Positions 9,415 to 18,182 of a DNA stretch of 64,000 bases are shown one piece after another. The position numbers were made by a program, and so were the translations under genes. Each line of letters opens with the position of its first letter. Position 1 is the stretch's first letter. The notes beneath the pieces are model-generated. The model was not told the origin of the DNA. It worked only from the letters and a program-made list of their open reading frames with translations, and searched no databases. The stretch is from Actinomyces sp. B33. Its GTDB lineage: Bacteria; Actinomycetota; Actinomycetes; Actinomycetales; Actinomycetaceae. The stretch is taken from contig NZ_JAMRYR010000004.1 of NCBI RefSeq assembly GCF_028437565.1, positions 310,001 to 374,000 of the forward strand, written 5' to 3'.

Positions 9415-12033
9415 GTGCAGACACAGACGATGCGGGCGGGTCTGGCCGCCCTCGCGGTCTGCGCGCTCGTCGCATTGCCGACGAGCGCCCACGCCGCAGA
9501 CGGAATCGACTCGCCCCCCGATGCGGCGCCGATCTCGACGGGCGAGGCCGCCCCCGCCGCCGCGGACGAGGCGGATCCGGGCGAAAGCGCCCCGACGCCA
9601 GTCCAGCCCGAGGACGGGGTCGACGAGCCGTCGGCCCCCGCGGCCCCGGCATCTACGGCCCCCGAGGAGACGGCGCCGACCGCGGAAGGGGTCGCCGAGG
9701 AGAAGCCGGCCGAGGAGGCCCCGGTCCCGGCTCCCGCCGCGATCCGAGCGGACGCGCAGACGATCCCGATCCGCGACATCCAGACGCCGGCGGAGGGCAG
9801 TGACGACTCGGCCCTCCTGAAGAAGAAGGTGACGACCGTCGGCATCGTGACGAGCGCCTACGCCCACGGCGAATCCGGTATGACGTCGACTTTCGACGGC
9901 TTCACGATCCAGACCCCGGGCACCGGCGGCGCCTTCGACCCCGCGCGGACCGCTTCCGACGGCCTCTTCGTCTACCTCGGTAAGCCGAAGGCGACGAATC
10001 CTCAGACCCTGCCGCAGATCGGCCAATGCGTCCAGGTCACCGGCACGGTCGCCGAGTACTCCGGTGAATCCAATAAGAAAAAGGACAAGCCCGAGCTGCT
10101 GAGCCTCACTCAGCTCACCTCCCCGAAGATCACCGTCGTCGACGAGGGGTGCGACCCCGTGACCCCGATCCCCCTGGGCGCCGTCCCGACCCCCGATCAG
10201 CTCGAGGCCCTCGAATCGATGCTCGTCATCCCCCAGGGCACGTGGACGATCACCGACAACTACTCGGCCGATCGCTATGGGAAGATCACCCTGACGCCGG
10301 GGACCGAGCCCCTGCGCGCGGCGACCGACGTCGTCGCCCCCGGCGACGAGGCCCGGAAGTACGAGGCCGACAACGCCGCCAAGGCGATCCCCCTCGACGA
10401 CGGGACGAACACCTACCTCCAGCCGAAGAAGGCGCTCACCGCGCCGCTCGCCTACGTGGCCAACGGGCAGCCCGCCCGCGTCGGCCACCACGCGACCTTC
10501 GGTCATCCGGTCCTCATCGACTCGCGCAACAAGGAGTTCGTCCTCCAGCCGACCGCGATGGTGGCCGCCCACCCGGACCGCTCCCCCGTGACCATCGCCG
10601 GGGAGCGCCCCGAGGCCCCGTCCGTCGACGGGGACGTCAAGGTCGCGACCTTCAACGTCCTCAACTACTTCACCGACCTGGGCGAGAACGACGGGAAGTG
10701 CAAGAGCGACGACTCCCAGAACAACACCGCCGGGCGCAAGAACTGCAAGGTCCGCGGCGCCTACTCGCGTCAGGCCTTCCTCAACCAGCAGGGCAAGATC
10801 GTCGAGGCGATCACCGCCCTCGACGCGGACGTCGTCGCCCTGGAGGAGATCGAGAACCCGGTCGGGGCCGGGGTCGGCGAGGACCGCGACTCCGCTCTGA
10901 AGGCCCTCGTCGACGCCCTGAACGCGAAGGAGGGGGAGGGGACGTGGAGGCATGTGCCGAGCCCGACGACCGTACCCGACAAAGAGGACGCGATCCGGAC
11001 GGCGTTCATCTACCGCCCGGCCAATGTCGAGCCGGTGGGGGAGTCGCAGATCCTCGACGACGCGGCTTTCACCTCCCTGGCCCGTCAGCCCCTCGCCCAG
11101 GAGTTCACTCCGGTGATCGGGCCCGACAAGGTCGCCGTCCCCTTCGTCGTCATCGCCAACCACTTCAAGTCGAAGGGGTCCGTGCCCAAGGGGCATGAGG
11201 AGGGGAACAAGGACTCCGGCGACGGGCAGGGCAACGCGAACGCGATCCGCGTCGCCCAGGCCACGGCCCTGGCCGCCTTCGCGGAGAAGTTCTCCGACAA
11301 GCCGACCCTCCTCGTCGGCGACTTCAACTCCTATTCGATGGAGGACCCGCTGAAAGTCCTCACCCAGGCAGGATGGGTCCACCGCGAACCCGTCGGACCG
11401 CCGTCCTACGTCTACGGCGGGCGCTCCGGCTCGCTCGATCACGTCTTCGCCAACAGCCTGGCGGATTCACGAATCGTCGGCGTCGCCTCGTGGGCGGTCA
11501 ACGCGCAGGAGGCCGTCGCCTTCGAGTACTCCCACGCCGGCTTCTCCGCGCTGGCATTCGAGGCGGACAACCCGTACCGCTCGTCGGACCACAACCCGGA
11601 GATCGTCGGGCTCAGGGTCATCGACAAGGAGCCGGGAACCGAACCGCAGCCGGAGCCGCAGCCTCAGCCGGAGCCGCAGCCTCAGCCGGAGCCCGAGCCT
11701 CAGCCCCAGCCCGAGCCTCAACCGGAGCCGCAGCCCCAGCCCCAGCCTCAGCCGGAGCCGCAACCGAAGCCGAAGCCTCAGCCCCAGCCGGAACCTCAGC
11801 CGCAACCTGAGCCGAAGCCGCAGCCGCAGCCGCAACCTCAGCCTCAGCCTCAGCCTCAGCCCCAGCCTGAGCCGGCGCCCGCTCCTGCGCCGACTCCCCG
11901 AACCGGTGAGAAGGCCCCGTCTCAGACGTCGCGGGTCCTGGCCGCCACCGGCGCCGAGGGAGCCTCGCAGATCATCGCCTGCGGATTCCTCGTCGGCGGA
12001 CTCGGCCTGCTGGCCCTACGGCGCCGCCGCTGA
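9415..12033 (+). CDS. Cell-wall-anchored extracellular endonuclease (ExeM/NucH family)
   Basis: About 872 residues. Signal peptide (to about residue 28, ending PTSAHA), an Ala/Pro/Glu-rich stretch, an OB-fold-like domain (about 115-330), then an endonuclease/exonuclease/phosphatase domain (about 405-735) with VATFNVLNY, ALEEIENP, NHFKSKG, VGDFNSY and SSDHNP metal and catalytic motifs. A Glu/Pro/Gln dipeptide stalk (about 743-822) leads to LAATG (842-846), a hydrophobic helix and RRRR: a LAXTG sorting signal. It should degrade extracellular DNA while bound to the wall. GTG 9415 is chosen (GAGAGGA upstream); ATG 9430 is an alternative. It heads the nucleotide-salvage region. Confidence 0.88.
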   Translation: MQTQTMRAGLAALAVCALVALPTSAHAADGIDSPPDAAPISTGEAAPAAADEADPGESAPTPVQPEDGVDEPSAPAAPASTAPEETAPTAEGVAEEKPAEEAPVPAPAAIRADAQTIPIRDIQTPAEGSDDSALLKKKVTTVGIVTSAYAHGESGMTSTFDGFTIQTPGTGGAFDPARTASDGLFVYLGKPKATNPQTLPQIGQCVQVTGTVAEYSGESNKKKDKPELLSLTQLTSPKITVVDEGCDPVTPIPLGAVPTPDQLEALESMLVIPQGTWTITDNYSADRYGKITLTPGTEPLRAATDVVAPGDEARKYEADNAAKAIPLDDGTNTYLQPKKALTAPLAYVANGQPARVGHHATFGHPVLIDSRNKEFVLQPTAMVAAHPDRSPVTIAGERPEAPSVDGDVKVATFNVLNYFTDLGENDGKCKSDDSQNNTAGRKNCKVRGAYSRQAFLNQQGKIVEAITALDADVVALEEIENPVGAGVGEDRDSALKALVDALNAKEGEGTWRHVPSPTTVPDKEDAIRTAFIYRPANVEPVGESQILDDAAFTSLARQPLAQEFTPVIGPDKVAVPFVVIANHFKSKGSVPKGHEEGNKDSGDGQGNANAIRVAQATALAAFAEKFSDKPTLLVGDFNSYSMEDPLKVLTQAGWVHREPVGPPSYVYGGRSGSLDHVFANSLADSRIVGVASWAVNAQEAVAFEYSHAGFSALAFEADNPYRSSDHNPEIVGLRVIDKEPGTEPQPEPQPQPEPQPQPEPEPQPQPEPQPEPQPQPQPQPEPQPKPKPQPQPEPQPQPEPKPQPQPQPQPQPQPQPQPEPAPAPAPTPRTGEKAPSQTSRVLAATGAEGASQIIACGFLVGGLGLLALRRRR

Positions 12034-12039
12034 CACACG

Positions 12040-12080
12040 GGCGGTGCCGGGCCGCTCTTTCCCCGCGACCCGGCACCGCC
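12040..12080 (+). terminator. Terminator after the nuclease gene
   Basis: 12-bp perfect arms (12040-12051 and 12069-12080) with a 17-nt loop, starting 7 nt after the stop codon and about 100 nt before the nucleotidase gene. Confidence 0.6.
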
Positions 12081-12178
12081 TATCATCCCGAGGGCCGGCA
12101 CCGTACCGCACCTGCGACGCCGACCCACAACCCCCGCTCCGGGCACTGCCGCTCGGAGCGCATCGAGAAGGACACCAT

Positions 12179-14587
12179 ATGAAGACACGGACACGACGGG
12201 CGGCCATCGCCGCCTGCGCAGCAGGTGCGCTGCTCGCCATGCCGATGAGCGCCCTCGCCGATCCGGCCGACGCAACGGCACCCGACGAGGCGACGAGCGT
12301 CGAAACGGCGACGAGCGCCGAGACGGCCGCAGGGGACTCCGAGGAGCCCGCCGAGGCCGCAGAGGAATCCCCGGAGGCGGTCGCCGCCCCGGAGGAGACC
12401 GGAGCCTCGGAGGCGGTCGCCGCCCCCGAGGCCGATGCGGCCCCCGCTCCAGCAGGCACCATCGTCACCCTCGACCTCTACAACCTCACCGACGTGCACG
12501 GGCACATCGAGCAGGTCAAGGACAAGAAGAAGGAGACCGTCGTCGAGGCCGGCCTGCCCGCGATGAACTGCTACCTCAAAAAGGCCCGGACCACTAACCC
12601 GAACTCCTCCTTCACCCTCCTGGGCGACAACATCGGAGCCTCGCCGTTCACCTCGGGCTCCCTCAAGGACAACCCGACGATCGCGGCTCTCAACACGCTT
12701 TCGCCGCTGGCCTCGACCATCGGCAACCACGAACTCGACATGGGGCAGGCCGTCTTCAAACAGCGAGTCGACGGCACCAACCCCGATGAATTCGTCCAGG
12801 TCGGATTCCCCTACCTCGGCGCGAACATCGAGGGCATGGGATCGTGGTCGAACGGGGGAGTGCAGACCCCCTACCTCGGCGACTACAAGGTGTGGGAGTC
12901 GCCCTCGGGCGTCAAGGTCGCCTTCATCGGCGCCATTGCCGAGGACGTGCCCTACAAGCTCAGCCCCGGGACGACCGAGGGATTGACCTTCTCCGATCCG
13001 CTGGCGAAGATCGACACCCTCGCCAAGAGCATCAAAGACTCCGGCGAAGCCCAGATCGTCATCGCCATGCTCGACGACGACGTCAAGAACAACTACCCGA
13101 AGGTCAGCGAGCACGTCGACGGCCTCATGGGCGGCGACACGCACGTGCCCTACGAATTCGACCACGTCGACTCCGCCGAGAAGCTCGACTCGAAGAACCC
13201 GCTGCTCGCGGGCGTCGCCTCGGGCTCCTACACGGACAACCTCGGCCTCATCCGCATCTCCTACGACACCGCGGCGAAGAAGGTCGTGTCGGCGGACACC
13301 CAGTTGATCCCGGCGGCGAAGGTCGCCGAATGCGGCACCGACCCGGCGACTCAAGCGGTCGTCGACAAGGCGGTCGCCGACTCGAAGGTCGCCGGCGAGA
13401 AGGTCATCGCCGAGGGGATCCCGTCCTCGTTCTACCGCGGCGTCTTCGAGACGGTCGACGGCAAGAAGGACGCGGGGTCGAACCGCGGCATCGAATCGAG
13501 CCTGGGCGACCTCATCGCCAACGCGATGAGGGACAAGGTGATGACCACCGCGGGCAAGCACGTCGACATCGGCATCATCAACGCCGGCGGCATCCGCGCC
13601 GACCTCACCCCCGGCGAGGACGGGAAGATCACCTACAAGATGTCCTACGACACGATGCCCTTCTCCAACGAGGTCGGCTACGTCACCCTCACGGGGGCGG
13701 ACTTCAAGCAGGCGCTCGAGGAGCAGTGGAAGACGAACCTGTCCTCCCAGAACTCCCGTCCCCTCCTCAAGCTCGGGATCTCCGACAACGTCCGCTACAC
13801 CTACGACGCGACGAAGCCCGCGGGCTCGCGGATCACGTCCGTGACGGTCGACGGCAAGCCCCTCGACCCCGCCGCCTCCTACACCGTCGGATCGGTGACC
13901 TTCCTCCTCGACGGCGGGGACTCCTTCGAGTCGCTGACGAAGGGCGGCAAGCCGGTGACCCTGGGGCGTCTCGACCGCGAGATGTTCAACGAGTACCTCG
14001 CTGAGCACCCCGGGGTCGCCCCTCGCGCCCTCAAGTCCTCGATCGGCATCACCCTCCCGAAGGGCCCGGTCAAGGACGGGGAGGCCGTCACGGTGGCGCT
14101 GCGCGGTCTGTCGTTCTCCGAGGGGCCGTCGATCACGAAGAAGGTCGGTGTGACGATCGGCGGCGAGCGGGCCCAGGCCGAGGTCGACAACTCGCTCGTC
14201 GAGGCCCACGCCTCCGATGAGGCCTCGGTCATCACGACCGATGGCGCGGGCAGGGCCGAGGCCTCCGTCGTCGTCTCCGGCTCCTGCAAGGACAAGGCCG
14301 CCGGGGAGGTCGTCGCGGTGCCCGTCGTCGTCGAGACCGACTTCGGCACGGTCGTCGAGGCGTCCCAGGGACTGAGCATCGACGTCCAGTGCGCCGGAAC
14401 CGCTGCGGATCCGCAGGCTCCGGCGGGGCCTGCTGCTCCGGCGCAGGACCAGCCCCAGAAGAAGGGGCAGAAGGGGCCCGGGGCGAAGGCCCTGGCTAAG
14501 ACCGGCGCCTCGGTCGATGCCGCGGCCCTTCTCGCGCTCGTCCTCGTCGGCGGCGCGGCCACGGCGCTCGGGATCCGGAAGAACTGA
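12179..14587 (+). CDS. Cell-wall-anchored 5'-nucleotidase / 2',3'-cyclic phosphodiesterase family
   Basis: 802 residues. Signal peptide (about 1-27), an acidic Ala/Glu-rich linker, then a calcineurin-like metallophosphatase domain with DVHGH, LGDN, GNHE and GGDTH metal ligands. The 5'-nucleotidase C-terminal domain follows (NAGGIRADL, and FLLDGGDSF for nucleoside recognition). LAKTG (772-776), a hydrophobic helix and RKN end the protein as a LAXTG sorting signal. It should release nucleosides from nucleotides at the cell surface, acting after the neighbouring nuclease and supplying the nucleoside importer downstream. ATG 12179 follows AAGGA by about 8 nt. Confidence 0.92.
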   Translation: MKTRTRRAAIAACAAGALLAMPMSALADPADATAPDEATSVETATSAETAAGDSEEPAEAAEESPEAVAAPEETGASEAVAAPEADAAPAPAGTIVTLDLYNLTDVHGHIEQVKDKKKETVVEAGLPAMNCYLKKARTTNPNSSFTLLGDNIGASPFTSGSLKDNPTIAALNTLSPLASTIGNHELDMGQAVFKQRVDGTNPDEFVQVGFPYLGANIEGMGSWSNGGVQTPYLGDYKVWESPSGVKVAFIGAIAEDVPYKLSPGTTEGLTFSDPLAKIDTLAKSIKDSGEAQIVIAMLDDDVKNNYPKVSEHVDGLMGGDTHVPYEFDHVDSAEKLDSKNPLLAGVASGSYTDNLGLIRISYDTAAKKVVSADTQLIPAAKVAECGTDPATQAVVDKAVADSKVAGEKVIAEGIPSSFYRGVFETVDGKKDAGSNRGIESSLGDLIANAMRDKVMTTAGKHVDIGIINAGGIRADLTPGEDGKITYKMSYDTMPFSNEVGYVTLTGADFKQALEEQWKTNLSSQNSRPLLKLGISDNVRYTYDATKPAGSRITSVTVDGKPLDPAASYTVGSVTFLLDGGDSFESLTKGGKPVTLGRLDREMFNEYLAEHPGVAPRALKSSIGITLPKGPVKDGEAVTVALRGLSFSEGPSITKKVGVTIGGERAQAEVDNSLVEAHASDEASVITTDGAGRAEASVVVSGSCKDKAAGEVVAVPVVVETDFGTVVEASQGLSIDVQCAGTAADPQAPAGPAAPAQDQPQKKGQKGPGAKALAKTGASVDAAALLALVLVGGAATALGIRKN

Positions 14588-14600
14588 TCCGATCGGCGAT

Positions 14601-14637
14601 CGGTGGAGGCCGGCGCTCAGGGCGCCGGCCTCCACCG
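14601..14637 (+). terminator. Terminator after the 5'-nucleotidase gene
   Basis: Perfect 16-bp inverted repeat (14601-14616 and 14622-14637) with a 5-nt loop, 13 nt after the stop codon. It separates the nucleotidase gene from the next small membrane-protein gene. Confidence 0.75.
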
Positions 14638-14669
14638 TCGTCCGGTCGTGGATCGACGCGGGAGGAAAC

Positions 14670-15290
14670 ATGCCCTGGTGGGAGATCATCGGTTGGACCG
14701 GGTCGATCCTGGTCGTCGTCTCGCTCATCGTCCCCAGCGTGAGGAGGTTCCGGCTGCTCAACCTGTCGGGCAGCCTGATCGCGACGCTGTACAACGTGGT
14801 CTTCGGGATCTGGCCCTATGCCGCGATGAACGCGGTGATCTCGGTGATCGACGTGTACTGGCTGGTGCGCCTGAGCGCGAGGTCGAGGAGCTTCGATGTC
14901 GTGCGGACGCGGATCGACTCCGATCTGGTCGGCCGCTTCGTCGAGCGGCACCGCGAGGAGATCGAACGGGCGTACCCGTCGTTCTCCTTCGACGCCTCGT
15001 CGTCGGTTCGAGCGCTGCTCACGCTGTGCGATGAGGAGGTCGTCGGCCTGTTCGTCTACTCGGTCGAGGACGGTCGAGGCGTCATCCATCTCGATTTCGT
15101 TACGGAGCGGTTCAGGGACCTGCAGCCCGGCAAGGCCCTCTACTCTGATCTTGCAGTACTTGATCCGCGGATCCGCGAAGTGACGATCACTCGCTCGAAC
15201 ACGGCTGATCCGGGGTATTTCGAGGCCCAGGGATTCGCGCGCGACGGGGAGCAGATGGTGCTCGTTCTGGCCTCTGAGCAGGAGGGTTGA
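14670..15290 (+). CDS. YgjV-like membrane domain fused to a GNAT-like domain
   Basis: 206 residues. The first ~70 residues form about three membrane helices with an EIIGWTGSILVVVSL start and NLSGSLIATLYNVVFGIWP core, resembling the YgjV inner-membrane family. The rest (about 75-206) is soluble and looks like a GNAT N-acetyltransferase fold (LDFVTERFRDLQPGKALY and ADPGYFEAQGFARDGEQMVLVL resemble acetyl-CoA-site and C-terminal strands). No biochemical role is known to me. It lies inside the nucleic acid scavenging region, but no sequence feature ties it to that pathway. GGAGGA precedes the ATG at 14670. Confidence 0.6.
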   Translation: MPWWEIIGWTGSILVVVSLIVPSVRRFRLLNLSGSLIATLYNVVFGIWPYAAMNAVISVIDVYWLVRLSARSRSFDVVRTRIDSDLVGRFVERHREEIERAYPSFSFDASSSVRALLTLCDEEVVGLFVYSVEDGRGVIHLDFVTERFRDLQPGKALYSDLAVLDPRIREVTITRSNTADPGYFEAQGFARDGEQMVLVLASEQEG

Positions 15291-15316
15291 CAAGGAACTC
15301 TGCAGCCGCCACAATA
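15288..15316 (+). promoter_or_regulatory. Promoter of the nucleoside transporter operon
   Basis: TTGACA (15288-15293) and CACAAT (15311-15316) are 17 bp apart in an AT-rich gap before bmpA, leaving a leader of about 120 nt. The -35 overlaps the end of the upstream gene. A DeoR-type regulator is encoded downstream, but no operator can be assigned with confidence. Confidence 0.45.
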
Positions 15317-15442
15317 TGACTAATCGTCAAGTCTAAGTTTTACAAAAGTTCACCAGCGATGATGAACCACTTCACGACCAGCGATCGCCGCCGGCGCAGA
15401 GCCGCGACCCCGGAGGCGAACAACCCTACTGGAGGAAAACCC

Positions 15443-16543
15443 ATGAAGCACCTCTCGAAGTACCTCGCGATCGCGGGGGCCTCCGCTCTCGCCCTGAGCG
15501 CCTGCTCCGGCGGCGCCGCCTCCAACCAGTCCGGCTCGGCCTCGGACCAGGGCGGGGCAGCAGCCTCCTTCAAGGCCTGCGCCGTCTCCGACGCCGGCGG
15601 CTGGGACGACAAGTCCTTCAACGAGTCGGCCTACCAGGGCCTCGAAGCCGCGAAGAAGAACCTCGGCGTCGCGATCAACACCGCCGAGTCCTCCTCGGAC
15701 GCGGACTTCGTGCCCAACGTCGAGGCCATGGTCGACGACGGCTGCAGCCTCGTCATCGGCGTCGGCTTCAAGATCGAGAAGGCCCTCCACGACTCGGCCG
15801 TCGCCAACACCGACATCAAGTACGCGCTCGTCGACTCCAGCTTCTCCGACGCCGACTTCAACACCGTCGTCGTCGACAACGGCCGCCCGCTCCTCTTCAA
15901 CACCGCCGACGCCGCCTTCCTCGCCGGATACGTCGCCGCCGGCATGACCAAGACCGGGAAGGTCGCCACCTTCGGCGGCATCCAGATCCCCTCGGTCTCG
16001 ATCTTCATGGACGGCTTCGCCGACGGCGTCGACGCCTACAACGCCGCCAAGGGCACCAGCGTCCAGCTCCTGGGCTGGGACAAGGCCGCCCAGAACGGCT
16101 CCTTCACGCAGTCCTTCGACGACCAGGCCCTCGGCAAGCAGCAGGCCCAGCAGTTCATCGACCAGGGCGCCGACATCATCATGCCGGTCGCCGGCCCCGT
16201 CGGCCTCGGCGCAGCAGCCGCCGCCAAGGAGAACGGCTCCACCCTCATCATCGGAGTCGACTCCGACTGGTACGAGGCCAACCCCGACTACTCCTCGATC
16301 ATCCTCACCTCGGTGATGAAGGAGATCGGCGCGTCCGTCGAGCAGGTCATCAAGGACTCCGTCGACGGCAAGTTCTCCGCCGAGCCCTACGTCGGCTCCC
16401 TCGCCAACGGCGGCGTCTCCATCGCCCCGTTCCACGACTTCGACTCGCAGGTCCCCCAGGAGCTCAAGGACGAGGTCGAGAAGCTCAGCGAGCAGATCAA
16501 GAACGGCGAGCTCACGATCGAATCGCAGAACTCCCCGAAGTGA
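15443..16543 (+). CDS. bmpA: Nucleoside-binding lipoprotein of BMP family (ABC importer)
   Basis: 366 residues. A lipoprotein signal ends in LALSAC (lipid-modified Cys21), followed by a Ser/Gly linker and a BMP/PnrA-type periplasmic-binding fold (GGWDDKSFNESAYQG, FNTADAAFLAGYVAAGM, VATFGGIQIPSV). Characterised members bind purine and pyrimidine nucleosides outside the membrane and hand them to a BmpA-NupABC-type ABC importer. The two permeases and ATPase follow directly, and nucleoside-degrading enzymes come after. GGAGG lies 7 nt before the ATG at 15443. A strong hairpin separates it from the ATPase gene. Confidence 0.92.
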   Translation: MKHLSKYLAIAGASALALSACSGGAASNQSGSASDQGGAAASFKACAVSDAGGWDDKSFNESAYQGLEAAKKNLGVAINTAESSSDADFVPNVEAMVDDGCSLVIGVGFKIEKALHDSAVANTDIKYALVDSSFSDADFNTVVVDNGRPLLFNTADAAFLAGYVAAGMTKTGKVATFGGIQIPSVSIFMDGFADGVDAYNAAKGTSVQLLGWDKAAQNGSFTQSFDDQALGKQQAQQFIDQGADIIMPVAGPVGLGAAAAAKENGSTLIIGVDSDWYEANPDYSSIILTSVMKEIGASVEQVIKDSVDGKFSAEPYVGSLANGGVSIAPFHDFDSQVPQELKDEVEKLSEQIKNGELTIESQNSPK

Positions 16544-16548
16544 TCGCG

Positions 16549-16588
16549 CACGAGGGCGCGGCGGAACAGCCACCGCCGCGCCCTCGTG
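16549..16588 (+). terminator. Intercistronic hairpin between bmpA and nupA
   Basis: Perfect 16-bp inverted repeat (16549-16564 and 16573-16588), 8-nt loop, 5 nt after bmpA. Placed inside an operon, it probably acts as a partial terminator or 3'-end stabiliser giving more binding protein than transporter. Confidence 0.6.
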
Positions 16589-16637
16589 GCGTCTCCCCCA
16601 CTCAACCCACTCGTCGAAGAATGAAGGACGGCACCCA

Positions 16638-18182
16638 GTGAAACTGGAACTTCGGGGCATCACCAAACGCTTCGGCCCCCTCGTCGCGAACGACGCCATC
16701 GACCTGACGATCGAGGAAGGCCGGATCCACGCGCTCCTCGGCGAGAACGGCGCGGGTAAGTCCACGTTGATGAACGTTCTCTACGGCCTCCACCAGCCGG
16801 ACGAGGGCGAGATCCTCATCGACGGCGCGCCCACCGTCTTCAAGGGCCCGGGCGACGCGGTCGCCGCCGGAATCGGCATGGTCCACCAGCACTTCATGCT
16901 GATCCCCGTGTTCACCGTCGCCGAATCCATCGCCCTGGGAGACGAGCCCACGCGCAAGGCCGGGCTCATCGACATCGCGAAGGCCCGTCAGATCGTCCGA
17001 GACGTCTCCGCGCGCTTCGGCTTCGACCTCGACCCGGACGCGAAGATCGCCGACCTGCCCGTCGGCGCCCAGCAGCGCGTCGAGATCGTCAAGGCCCTGT
17101 CCCGCGAGGCGAAAGTCCTCATCCTCGACGAGCCGACCGCGGTCCTCACCCCGCAGGAGACCGACGAGCTCATGGCGATCATGCGCCAGCTCGCCGACGC
17201 GGGCACCTCGATCGTCTTCATCACCCACAAGCTCCGCGAAGTCCGCGCGGTCTCCGACGACATCACCGTCATCCGCCGCGGCGCCGTCGTCGGCACGGCC
17301 TCCCCCCAGGACTCCGAGAGCGAACTCGCGAACAAGATGGTCGGACGAGCGGTGATGATGAAGGTCGAGAAGGAGCCCGCGAAACCCCAGAACGGCGGCC
17401 TTGTCTTCGACAACGTCTCGCTGCTCGCGCGGTCGGGCAACGCGATCCTCGACCACGTGTCCTTCCGAGTCGAGCGCGGCGAGATCGTCGCGATCGCCGG
17501 CGTCCAGGGCAACGGCCAGACCGAGCTCGCCGAGGCGATCCTCGGCCTCGTCACCCCCGACTCCGGGACGATCAGCCTCGAGGGCGTCGACATCACCCAC
17601 GCGGCCCCCCGCAAATCCCTCGAAGCCGGAATCGGCTTCGTCCCCGAGGACCGCTCGAAGGACGGCATCATCGCCTCCTTCTCCATCGCCGAGAACCTCG
17701 TCCTCGACCAGTACAACCGCGCTCCCTTCTCCGCCGGCCCCATGCTCAAGCTCGGCGTCATCGAGAAGAACGCGCAGGACCTGCGCGACGAGTACGACAT
17801 CCGGCTCACCCGCATCGAGGACCCCGTCTCCTCGTTGTCGGGCGGCAACCAGCAGAAGGTCGTCGTCGCCCGAGAGATGTCGAAGGACCTCAAGCTCCTC
17901 GTCGTCAACCAGCCGACGCGCGGCGTCGACGTCGGCTCCATCGAATTCATCCACAAGCAGATCGTCGGAGTGAGGGACAAGGGCACGCCCGTCCTCCTCA
18001 TCTCCTCCGAGCTCGACGAGGTCGTCGCCCTCGCGGATCGGATCGCCGTCATGTACCGCGGCCGGATCATGGGCATCGTGCCCGCTGACACGTCGCGAGA
18101 GGTCCTCGGCCTGATGATGGCCGGAGTCCCGCTCGACGAGGCAATCGGCTCCGGCTCCCACGCTCACAAGGAGGAGCGATGA
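16638..18182 (+). CDS. nupA: Nucleoside ABC importer, double ATPase subunit
   Basis: 514 residues with two ABC domains, as in sugar/nucleoside importers of the RbsA/NupA type. The N-terminal domain has Walker A GENGAGKST and Walker B LILDEPTAVL but an atypical signature (LPVGAQQRVEI). The C-terminal domain has a degenerate Walker A (GVQGNGQTE), a canonical LSGGNQQK signature and NQPTRGVD. This asymmetry is usual for the family and leaves composite ATP sites. It powers uptake of nucleosides bound by BmpA. The GTG start at 16638 fits the family N-terminus (LELRGITKRFG). It overlaps the next gene by 4 bp (ATGA). Confidence 0.92.
   Translation: MKLELRGITKRFGPLVANDAIDLTIEEGRIHALLGENGAGKSTLMNVLYGLHQPDEGEILIDGAPTVFKGPGDAVAAGIGMVHQHFMLIPVFTVAESIALGDEPTRKAGLIDIAKARQIVRDVSARFGFDLDPDAKIADLPVGAQQRVEIVKALSREAKVLILDEPTAVLTPQETDELMAIMRQLADAGTSIVFITHKLREVRAVSDDITVIRRGAVVGTASPQDSESELANKMVGRAVMMKVEKEPAKPQNGGLVFDNVSLLARSGNAILDHVSFRVERGEIVAIAGVQGNGQTELAEAILGLVTPDSGTISLEGVDITHAAPRKSLEAGIGFVPEDRSKDGIIASFSIAENLVLDQYNRAPFSAGPMLKLGVIEKNAQDLRDEYDIRLTRIEDPVSSLSGGNQQKVVVAREMSKDLKLLVVNQPTRGVDVGSIEFIHKQIVGVRDKGTPVLLISSELDEVVALADRIAVMYRGRIMGIVPADTSREVLGLMMAGVPLDEAIGSGSHAHKEER

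Noticed and set aside
11640-11890. The repetitive DNA as a possible CRISPR or minisatellite
   Set aside because: It is in frame within the nuclease gene and encodes EP/QP dipeptides with variable codons. There is no fixed repeat unit with spacers.
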